A DNA stretch of 64,000 nucleotides from Otatea glauca (lineage: Eukaryota > Streptophyta > Magnoliopsida > Poales > Poaceae). The notes under the pieces are model-generated. The model did no database searches and was not told the DNA's origin. It was given only the letters and a program-made list of their open reading frames with translations. The DNA lies in assembly GCA_036346275.1 (NCBI GenBank), contig CM070715.1:69861667-69925666 (forward strand), written 5' to 3'. Positions 23,228 to 32,369 of this stretch are shown in pieces; position 1 is the stretch's first letter, and every line of letters starts with the position of its first letter. Position numbers and translations under genes: made by a program.

Positions 23228-23846
23228 TTTGGCAGTAAAAGTTCATGAAAACTATATGTATGAATTCTGAAAAATTCTCAAAAAATTACCATATGTAAGG
23301 GATATGAGCTTCTACAGCTCTGTAAAATTTGAAGACCAAACTCACTTGCATTTGAAAGATATGAAAAGACCAAATTTACTATTCATCACTGATTTGCGCT
23401 TGTTAATTTCATATCTTTCAAATGAGATTGATTTTAATCTTCAAATTTTACAGGATGTATAATCTCACATCTCATACTTATGGTAATTTATTGAGAATAT
23501 TTGAAAACCTGTACACGTGGTTTTCACGAACAAGAATTTATTTCTATTTGTCAGCGCTTTAGTAAAATGATTGAAATTTTTTAAAACAATTACCATACAT
23601 AGTGAGAGGTGAGCTTCTAGGTCCGTGCAAAATTTAAAGACCAAAATCAATATTATTTGAAAGATATGAAGTTGATAAGCACTAATCAGTGATGAATAGT
23701 AAATTTATTAATTTTATATCTTTCAAATACAACTGAGTTTGGTCTTATTTTACAGACTTGTAGAAGCTTATATTCCCTACATAGGGTAATTTTTTGTGAA
23801 TTGTTTAGAACTTGTACATATAGTTTTTATGGACTTTATTGCCAAA
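23228..23846. repeat. Foldback sequence with four related arms
   Basis: The outer ends are inverted copies (TTTGGCAGTAAAAG and, inverted, TTTGGCAATAAAG). Inside, four segments of about 100-120 bases are homologous in alternating orientation: about 23275-23393, 23394-23500, 23585-23705 and 23706-23800. The shared words are ATTACCATA, TTTGAAAGATATGAA and ATGAATAGTAAATTT. It could fold into two hairpins within a larger hairpin. There is no coding capacity. Confidence 0.65.
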
Positions 23847-23859
23847 TGACTAATCTGTG

Positions 23860-24150
23860 CATCGCAGACGGTCTGTGATGTTGACACATCACAGACGATT
23901 TTATAAACAAACCGTCTAAGATGATACAGCCAATATCGCAGACGGTTTGTGGATAAAACCGTCTGTGATGTACTACGGTTTTATGAACAAATCGTCTGAG
24001 ATGATACAGCCAATATCGCAGACGGTTTGTGGATAAAATCGTCTGTGATAAGTACATCACAGACGGTTTTATCCACAAACCGTCTGCGATATTGGCTGTA
24101 TCATCTCAGACGGTTTGTTTATAAAACCGTCTGTGAATAGGAAAATATCA
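23860..24150. repeat. CACTA subterminal repeat cluster (left)
   Basis: Repeated, alternately oriented copies of a unit like ATCACAGACGGTTT...AAACCGTCTGTGAT. Such arrays near element ends bind the transposase-partner protein in CACTA (En/Spm) elements. No CACTA terminus was found just left of it, so the left end is lost or lies under the adjoining foldback sequence. Confidence 0.75.
23975..24130. repeat. Near-perfect 75-base hairpin inside the CACTA cluster
   Basis: The arms 23975-24049 and 24056-24130 are inverted copies with only a few mismatches and a 6-base loop (AAGTAC). It is made of three adjoining CAGACGGTTT units in each arm. Confidence 0.8.
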
Positions 24151-24329
24151 CAGTCAATTTTATTTACAAACTGTCTCTGATGATGAACTCTATAATTTAA
24201 ATAAACAAACGGTTGAAGAAATAGCATGCATTAATTTCACATATATATATAAGAACTAGCTAGCTTGCATGTATGCATCGATCACACATGTACAAAAATT
24301 TGGATCCCTAGCTAGCTACTAGCTACGCC

Positions 24330-24743
24330 CTATTCAGTCTCCTTGTCATCACTGGAGTTGTCGGTGTCAGAATCATCGTCGGTGCGGCCGTCGGGGTCCT
24401 CGCTGGAACCCGCTCTGTCTGGATCATCCTCCAACTCCCAGCCATCATGGTAGCCCTCTGACGAGTCGTAGCTATCGTCGTCATCGGAATAGATCAGTAT
24501 TGGCGACGCCGGACGCTTCTTTCCGACGCTTGAGGCGGACGGAGCGGTGCCCGAGGTGGCCAGCGGAGGGGACCATCGACGATAAGCCGCAGCCGGCGGA
24601 TTCATGGATATGGCGCCGCAGCGCCGCAGCCATTGCCGTAGGGGCCGAGGAGGAGAAGTCGATGGTGGCAGTGGCGGCGGAGGCGGTGAGGTGGCAGAGC
24701 CAACAGAGGAGGCCGGGGTGGAGTTGTTTGATGAGCTGCTCAT
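24330..24743 (-). CDS. Small Ser/Asp/Glu-rich protein, unknown function, between CACTA repeat clusters
   Basis: An open frame of 137 residues, antisense to the transposase gene and bracketed by two CACTA subterminal repeat clusters. The N-terminal third is Ser- and Pro-rich (a run of PPPPP). The middle has a basic KKRP patch, and the last 60 residues are strongly acidic (SDDDDSYDSSEG, DDDSDTDNSSDDKETE). No domain is recognised. A TATA box lies on the same strand about 60 bases upstream of the ATG (24800-24811), and the frame is clean. It may be a captured host fragment, an element gene or a chance frame in GC-rich DNA. Expression is not shown. Confidence 0.45.
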   Translation of the reverse strand: MSSSSNNSTPASSVGSATSPPPPPLPPSTSPPRPLRQWLRRCGAISMNPPAAAYRRWSPPLATSGTAPSASSVGKKRPASPILIYSDDDDSYDSSEGYHDGWELEDDPDRAGSSEDPDGRTDDDSDTDNSSDDKETE

Positions 24744-24799
24744 GGCGATGATCTATGAGGAATGCGATCAATCTAGTACATTGGACTTCAGCGCGCGGT

Positions 24800-24811
24800 A
24801 CTATATATATA
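24800..24811 (-). promoter_or_regulatory. TATA box upstream of the small acidic protein gene
   Basis: CTATATATATAG (palindromic) lies about 57 bases upstream of the ATG at 24743. The position is somewhat close for a plant promoter with a leader, so this is a candidate only. Confidence 0.4.
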
Positions 24812-24964
24812 GCGCTCGATCGAAAACGAAGCGACGGGAAGAAGAGGCTTTGGGGAAGACGAGGCGCATTGAGACGAAACGAAGCGACGACGGGAAGTCT
24901 CTTCCTCGGAAGATGGAAGGATTTGGGGAAGACGAGGCGCGGTGCCCCTGTCTTGGGAAGAAGC

Positions 24965-25125
24965 ACATCGCAGAAGGTTTGTGGATAAGACTGTCTGTGA
25001 TGACTCATCTCAGACGGTTTTATCTACAAGCCGTCTGTGAAGACATGAGAGACGGTTTGTGGATAAAATCGTCCGTGATGAGGGAAATAACACAGAAGGT
25101 TTTATCTACAAACCGTTTGTGATGA
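24965..25125. repeat. CACTA subterminal repeat cluster (second)
   Basis: Several units of the form CAGACGGTTT...AAACCGTCTGTGA, the same type as at 23860-24150, lying between the small gene and the transposase gene. Confidence 0.75.
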
Positions 25126-25649
25126 TCTACCTTCATTAACACGAACAGAGAGCCTCGATCTCGATCCTTTGTATATTTAGGGTTTCGTAGATATTTTTGT
25201 CGTGGCCGCAATTGAGAGGCGATCTGGTGAAAGAGACCCTAGATTTGGAGGTGTAATTGTAGATCCTTGCTCTCTAGGTCATCTAAGGTTAGCAATTGCT
25301 TCAAAATAGCATTATATTTTAGATCTACGTACCTTGGTAAAAGTTGGAAATGACGATGGGTTCTACATCTAGGTGTAGATCCATTTGTTCTGTGTTATGT
25401 AAAGTAGTAAATGGTTGAAACTTGTAATATATGTAAGATCTACCTTGGTAAAGAGGGAAATGAAGCTGGCTAATTACTGGATCTAGCTTGGTTGTAGAGC
25501 TATATATCCATTCGTAATTTTTGGATGTTAGGAGCTATATAAGTTAATCGGTAAGTTGAAATGTAGGTTACATGTAGCATATGTGCGCATGTGCACTCCT
25601 AGCGTACTTAATTCATCCTTTAACACCTATTGTTACATATGTAGCGTAG
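25126..25649 (+). other. Leader region of the CACTA transposase gene
   Basis: About 520 bases without coding signal, between the repeat cluster and the transposase ATG. This is the likely place of the promoter and untranslated leader. It contains repeated ACCTTGGTAAA and GATCTACGTACC words. No clear TATA box stands out. Confidence 0.4.
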
Positions 25650-27446
25650 ATGGACCGAAGCTGGATGTACACTAAGAACCGTGCGAGCGTCAAGTACATT
25701 AATGGTGTCCCCGCTTTTAGAAGAGCTGCAGAGGAAGATATATTGAACAAGGGGGTAGAATTTATGCCTTGTCCATGCATTAACTGCGAGAATCTTAGGA
25801 TGTTTCCAAACTAAGCGCAGATCGAAGCACACTTGATTCTACGAGGTTTCAAAAGGGGGTATACCTGTTGGACCAGTCACGGTGAAGAGCAGATTACGCA
25901 AGGACCAAGTAGTACTACCATCGTCGATGAAGACAACGATACTCTGGATATCGGCAACGACGTCAATGATACTCCAGATGATATGGATTGTGCTTTCGAT
26001 GAGGATAGGTTCCACGATGACAATCTGGATCAGATGCTACGGGATGCCGAAGGGAGCCGTGATGAGATGGAGTACGTAAAATTCCGAGGCTTCATGGATG
26101 ACTCGGAGAAACCTTTGTTCCCGTGTTGCAAGTCCAAATACACAAGGTTGTCATCTGTAATGGAACTACTGAAATTAAAGGCAAGCAACGATTGGTCCGA
26201 CAAGAGTTTCACGGTGTTGTTAGGTCTGTTAGCGGATATGCTTTTGGAGGGAAACAAGTTGGCGACAACCACCTACAAAGCCAAAAAGGTTCTCTGTCCC
26301 TTGGGAATGGAAGTAGAAAGAATACATGCATGTCCGAATGACTGTATCCTCTACCGCAAATAGTACACAAGCTTGCATATATGTTCGGTGTGCAACGCAT
26401 CCCGGTATAAGCGTAAAGATAGATCGGAGGGTAGCATGTACCCGTTCGAGAGCTACATGGGAGTTCTCAAGTAGTACGTACGGAATCGATCTCGACCGGA
26501 GGGTAGCATTATTGAAGGTTATGCAACCGAAGAGGTCATCGAATTCTGCGTGGACTACATGGATCAAGTCGAACCGATAGGTGTGCCTCGATCCCGCCAT
26601 GAGGGGAGACTCCAGGGCATCGGGACCATAGGAAGGAAAGCAATCATGCCTGATCTAGTTGCATGCGCTCAAGCCCATTTCACAGTTTTGCAACACATGG
26701 CGGTTGTGGCCTCGTATATCGATGAGCACAAGAACTGGCTACGGCAAGAGAATTCGACGCGGCCAGAGTACTGGATCATCAGACAGCATAACCTTCAATT
26801 CAACATATGGTTCAAGGAGCAACAACCCATCACTAGAAGCTCATCAGATGATACGCTGACATGGTTGGCAAAAGGGCTAGCATTTATGGTCGTAACATGG
26901 AAAGGATACGACTTAAATGGGTACATATTTTACATGAGAGATCAGGACATGAAGAGCACAAACCAGAACAGCGGTGTTCGCATTGATGCACTGAATACTG
27001 TTGGATCAACGAGGAGCTCATACTATGGGTTCATTGAAGAAATTTGGGAGCTCGACTACGTACTTTTCAAGATCCCCTTATTTCGGTGCCGTTGGGTTAA
27101 CTTGCAACATGTGAAGGTTGACAAGTATGGAGTAACAACTGTGGAGCTCGAACGTGTCGGATACCAAGACGAACCATTTGTTCTCGCTAACCAAGTTGTT
27201 CAAGTTTTCTACATAACCGACCCGTCCAACAAGCAGCGCCACGTTGTTCTTTAGGGGAAAAGGAGGATTGTCGGAGTCGACAATGTGGTAGATGAAGAAG
27301 AATACAATTAGTTTGACGAGTTGTCTCTTATTGGTACCGGTGTCACAACCCAGGAAGACCAACCTGAGGAAGCCAGCTACAGACGCGTTGATCATCGTGA
27401 AAGGCTAATTTTTGCACAAAAGAATAAGCAAGTGGAGTTTTCATGA
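25650..27446 (+). pseudogene. CACTA transposase (TnpD/Tnp2 type) with catalytic core deleted
   Basis: One frame runs from the ATG at 25650 to TGA at 27444, broken only by in-frame stops at 25812, 26361, near 26478, 27252 and near 27309. Residues 1-80 are the transposase-associated domain (MDRSWMY, CPCINC, HLILRGF, W..HGE). The following part runs to CSVCNASRYKR near 26400, which in full-length members begins the DDE transposase domain. The next residues (MYPFESYMG, 26436 on) already belong to the DUF4218-type region. The C-terminal DUF4216-like part (VELERVGYQDEPFVLANQ) is at 26980-27260. About one catalytic domain is therefore missing although the frame is preserved. Confidence 0.85.
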
Positions 27447-27529
27447 GATGTATTGATTAAAATTAAATAGTTGTATGTATTATATTAAATGAGATGTATG
27501 TATTATAATTAAATTATGAAAAAAATGGC

Positions 27530-27651
27530 TCATCCCAAACGGTTGTGGGATTGAACCGACTGGGATAAATTCATCCTAGCCGGTTCAACGCCAGAACCGT
27601 TTGGGATGACCATTTTTCCCGGATGGTTCAATCCCAGAACCGTCTGGGATG
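27530..27651. repeat. Subterminal-type repeats of a different CACTA family
   Basis: Inverted units of the form CATCCCAAACGGTT...GAACCGTCTGGGATG. The core differs from the CACAGACGG units on either side (CCCAGACGG instead of CACAGACGG). It sits between the transposase and the TNP1-type gene. It may mark the start of a second CACTA element fused to the first. Confidence 0.65.
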
Positions 27652-27794
27652 GCCCTGCCGCACCCTGCTTCCTGCCGCGCGCGGGGCGCTATGCCCCTTG
27701 TCACGCTAAGTCCCAAATTACCTCAGTTTTCAAGTTGAAAACCTAGCTAGCCTCTCCTCACTTGGTGGCGATTCGAAACGGCTACAACCTACCC

Positions 27795-27945
27795 CCCTCA
27801 ACGGCCTCCTCCCTCCCCCATGCCCTCCCTCTCGGCCGCCACCTCCCTCCCCCGTGCCCTCCCTCTTGGTGGCCTCCTCCCTCCCCCTCAGCGGCCTCCT
27901 CCCTCCCCCGTGCTCTCTCCCTCGGCGATGCTGGTTGAGGCTCCC
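27795..27945 (+). repeat. Pyrimidine-rich tandem repeat (CCTCCCTCC)n
   Basis: Imperfect copies of a roughly 25-30-base unit GGCCTCCTCCCTCCCCC...GTGCCCTCCC, almost pure C and T on this strand. It lies in the probable leader of the TNP1-type gene. A donor-like GTGAGTATAT follows at 27974, and the intron would end near 28500. Confidence 0.7.
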
Positions 27946-28499
27946 TCTACACTCCCCTGTGCTGTTCCGATTGTGAGTATATATATTTCACTTTGCTGGT
28001 TGTGGGTTTGAGATTGCTCTGTGATGATACTAGGGTATATAATGATATTGACAATTTATTCGGTAAATAAGGCCTTGAACTAATAGACTTACATGCTTTA
28101 CAAGTCTTGATTCATGCATTGTCTAAAAGTGTGAATATGTTATGCTTATTTGTGATTATTATCTATAATCCACTAGTCATTTGCTTGTTCGGTTAGCATG
28201 CTGATTGGTTCACTAATTCGGTTGGTATGTCAATCGTATACTAATCTAGATACATGCTGTTCTGAATTTAATTTGTCATTTAGGACTTTAATATCAGTGA
28301 ATCTTGTTGTCAATTCTTATTGTGCATGTTAAGGTGGTAAGGGTTTAAGGCCTTATTGACTCAATGAATTGTTTAGCTTCTCTTATAATTCATTTAAACT
28401 TACCTACTCTTAATTGATAGTTTAGCTTCTCTTAACTTACCTACTCTTAATTGAAATTTACTTCTCTTAACTTAACTACCCTTAACGTTGCATCATACA

Positions 28500-28766
28500 A
28501 GATAGCATCTCCTCAATCCTCGTCGCCAAATGGATCTGATGACGCGCCCAACGTGGAAGGAAAGAGGCGCGATCCAAGAGGGCTTAGTAAAAGGCCTTAG
28601 AGCCGATACACCATCACAGCAGTCGATCCGCACGATGGGGCCCCTACTGCGTCTCCAAAGGCCGGGATAGCTTTCCGGACCATGTGCAGGATCATTGGTC
28701 GTGAAAGGGTCCCCATCACCTACCCATCATGGAAGACGCTGACAGAGGAGGAGCGTGATAACCTGG
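28500..28766 (+). pseudogene. CACTA TNP1-type gene, first coding part
   Basis: The exon reads IASPQSSSPNGSDD..., a basic stretch, then GIAFRTMCRIIGRERVPITYPSW and EERDNLV up to the insertion point. This is the N-terminal part of the second CACTA protein. It is cut by the 22-kb chromovirus. The reading frame continues directly at 50828 once the insertion and one CCTGG copy are ignored (DNLV|TEIFPSF). One in-frame stop is visible near 28599. Confidence 0.75.
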
Positions 28767-31700
28767 TGTCGGGACCCGAATCTGCAAATCCGGACCCTCT
28801 GTGTATTACATGCGATCCGAGATCACGCTAGCACACACATCATACTGAGGTTGCACATCACGGACATTCACAAGGATATAAGAATAAATAGTGCAAACAT
28901 GTATATAAAGCAGGTTGTACAACCTTATGGTCTCCTTACAGATAAATCGACCACGCAGGCACATTATTCAAAACAAAGAAATAGCGGCGGAACATAAAAA
29001 GTCGTGGAAGCCTCCATCTTGCCACAGGCAACCGATGGGCTTGCCCCTAGTTGCTCGTGTCCTCGGCGTACTCCTCCTCCCATCTTGGTGTAGTCTCCTC
29101 CAGCGATGTTGGGGTTGATAAGCAAGGTGGGGTGAGTACACAAGGCACTCAACAAGTAATGCATGAATGCGGCACTATTACTATATGCAAAGCTTATTCC
29201 AATGGATTGGCTTAATTGATTCTTTTTGCATCAAGCGGCATTTTTAAACTAGTATCTTGTTTAGATTAAAGCGTTGAAACAGATATAAGTAATACTAATT
29301 TCAAATGGTTTTTCTTGAAGATTCTCGGCACCACCTTATCGGTTCATTTCCAACAACGCACACACCACCCTTCCATGTTTTGTTTATGAAAAACTACCCT
29401 TGATTGTAATCCCGAGCAATGCTCAATCACGTGAGCACGGCTATTGAATAGTTTTGACACTCTGCGGAGGTTGTACACTTTACCCACAAGATCTGACCGC
29501 TCACCACACGGTGATTGTCCGCAACAAAGCTTTTGGGAACTTCTACCTTAACCAAAGAACCTCTCGGTGTTGCCTTCACTATCACTTCCCTCACAGAGCG
29601 AAGTATAGGACCGGCCAATCACCGTTGGATGGGCACCAAGCCGTAGCATAGTGCGCTCCCCATACAGATACACCCACGTGTCTTGTCACCCCGAGTATCA
29701 AAGGAAAGATATCGAACCCTAGTCAACTAGGTGCATCCCATGTCGGACATGTGGTTGTGCGGTTGACTCGGATCAAAGGCTTGCAAGGTGAAGTCCTTAG
29801 CGGCCAAGGCAAGACTTTCAACACTCAACAATGGCACACACGGCCCAATGTAGCACAGACTCACATCACTCAACAACCCAATGCCACACAGGCCCACTGG
29901 CACACACCTCTTGCCACTTGCCCGATCTAAATCATTTTCCACCCAGTTGATTATTGTGCAACACATGCGGCAATAACTCAATATCGATGCGGAACCACAC
30001 GAGTTCTTTGTACCTCAATCTCAACATGTGGCATCATCACACCACTTTTCAAAATACATTCAATATGTCTTTAATCAATATTGTAGCATTTTTCCGAAAG
30101 ATCATTCATGATTCGTTGCAAGGCTAAGCATCTACTCACGGTCTAGCCTCCGTGTTGGCACAATATTAACATCCAACTAATATAATCAAAACTTAGGGTG
30201 ACAATGATCTAGGCATACAATTAATAATTCAAGGTGGCATAACAAAATGGGTTGATTAACTACATTATCCCAAATTAATTTAAATTCATTTTAAATAATT
30301 AGCATGCATAGTTTCAAAGCATAAATTACATTTTAAAATCTGGGATCAAAATGATCAAAGCATCACTTGCCTTCAAAGAGCTGCGGTCGTGTTCAAGCTT
30401 GGTCTTGGCGACAATTCTTCTTGAAACCTTAGGTAAATTTGCGTCTCGCGTTCAAATAAAATATGCAATAAATAGCTAATACAGACGACTAGATAATCTC
30501 AAAAATTCAAATAAAATTCATCATTAAATAGATCACAATTTTATGAATTTTTAGAAATTTGAATCATCAAATCCGAGTTAAAATGCAAAAGTTATAGTCA
30601 TTTGAAGTTTTGAATAAAATCGAAAATCTTGAAATTAGAAAATCCGATTTTCCAAATTATTTTTATACTTGAAATTCGCATTTATGACGTCAGCATGCCT
30701 CATGATGACGTCAGCACCGAAATAATTTCCGTCGAAATATTTTATATATGAAAATATTTATGGCGTCGGCGATAGCGTCGGCCGCGACACGTGTACGCCC
30801 AGCAGGCCGCCACGTCGCTCTGATCTATGGGTGGGTTCACGGCTCGGCTCGGTCTAGCGTGGACTTGGTTCCTGAAACGCATCTGAACCGCGGCAAAATC
30901 GGACCGTTCGCTAAAACCGGCGGTCGATCCCTCACGCGCGCCGCGGCGCGCGCCGAGATCGTGCGACACGCGTCGTCGCGATCCAATGATCGACCACGCG
31001 ATCCAGTAGCGGCGACGCCGATTTACTCGTAGCCACGCGGCGCGATCGCGCGGCGCGCCCGAAAGCAACGGCCGGATCGGTCTGCGCTGCGGTCAAAGCA
31101 ACCACGCGTCGGTGCGAGATTGGATGAAGGTGCGGCGCTACCACCGCCGCGCTTCAAATCGACGGCGCGGATCCTAGGGCAAAACCAGATCCAACTCAAC
31201 CGTTTATATCCGATCCGACGGCTCGAGTTACGGGTCATTACTATTCATGGCTTGGCGTGGCTCAATCCTATGCATACACTAACGATCCAACGGTGAGATG
31301 TAACCAAGTTCTGAGACTAGATCTAATCTCTACCGTTCAACCCGATCTAACGGTCAAGATCTACTAATAGCCTAATGTCGAGATCTAATCTCGCGCACAT
31401 TACGCATCTAACGCGTCTATAATTTAATCCAAGCGTAAGCGAGAGAAGTGGATCGTGGACTCACCAAAACCGGCGATGAGGATCGGACGGCGGCGGAAGT
31501 TGGCGAGGTCAGCGGCGGCGCGAAAGAACAGTCGCGGGTCGAGGAAGACGAGGACGTCGGCGGCGTTGCGCGCGTTCCGGCGTGAAGAAGTGGCGCGTTC
31601 GACGCGTCTCGGCGAATCGGTACCCGGTGACCTCAACAACGGCGGAAGTGGACCGCGGCGATGCAAGCGACGGAGAACGATGGCGGTCGCGGGGAACAAC

Positions 31701-32354
31701 TACGGCGAGCTCGTTCGAGCGCTAGAGAGGTCTTGGCGTGTGTGCAAGGTGTCAAAAGACGCGGCGAAAAAGTTACGCGGACGCGCTACTCGGTGCACTT
31801 TAAGGGGCCTCGGCGTGCGCGCTACGGTGGCGAAACAAGCGGTAGCGGTCGGCGGCGTTAGCTCGGTGATCTCGCGTGAGCGGCCGGCGTGGCGCAATCT
31901 TGGGCGTCCGCGCGGATTGGATCGGATGGCTCGCGTCGCGAAACGACGTGGCACACAGCGCAAGCGTTCGATCAAGATCGAGCAGTTCACCGTGGCGGCG
32001 CTAGGGTTTGGCGCGGATGGGTGGCGGCAGCGCCGCGATAATGGGCTCGGCCCATTCTCGCTCATAACCATTTTAAAACCTTTTCAATAAAAAAATTCTA
32101 GAAATTCATTAATTCATTTGGGACTTTTAAAATAGCGTAAAAATTCTAGAAAAATTCGAGAAAATACCTTGAGATATTTGGAACTCAAATAAAATATTTT
32201 CAATAAAACTTTGCTAGAACTTATACATTATTTAATTGTTTTCAAGGAAGGCTAGTTTTGAGTAATTCCAAATAAATTTCGATAAATTCTCAAGAATTCA
32301 CAAAATCAAAAATACTCTCAAAATTTAAACTAGAGCAAAAATTAGGGTGTTACA
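28767..32354 (-). repeat. Chromovirus LTR 1 (outer 3' LTR)
   Basis: 3588 bp, starting TGTCGGGACC on the plus strand and ending GGGTGTTACA. It is colinear with the other two LTRs throughout. The small open frames in it are repeated in all three copies and are not conserved as protein. Confidence 0.93.
30684..30718. promoter_or_regulatory. Paired TGACGTCA sites in LTR 1
   Basis: Two palindromic TGACGTCA motifs about 22 bases apart, the core bound by plant bZIP factors. The same pair occurs in LTR 2 (about 39911) and LTR 3 (about 49150). LTR 3 has two further TGACGTCAGC copies and a G-box-like CACGTGG just downstream. Confidence 0.45.
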
Positions 32355-32369
32355 AACCTCCCCTTAAGA
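32355..32369 (-). other. Polypurine tract, chromovirus copy A
   Basis: The minus strand reads TTCTTAAGGGGAGGTT directly before TGTAACACCC of the LTR. The same signal occurs in copy B at 41585-41597. Confidence 0.7.

Noticed and set aside
24604..25122. 172-codon plus-strand frame across the small acidic gene
   Set aside because: It runs through the TATA box of the minus-strand gene and into CACTA repeats. Its translation is low complexity.
31455..32090. 211-codon plus-strand frame in chromovirus LTR 1
   Set aside because: The counterparts in LTR 2 and LTR 3 are cut and shifted at different places, so the frame is not conserved. It lies in GC-rich LTR sequence.
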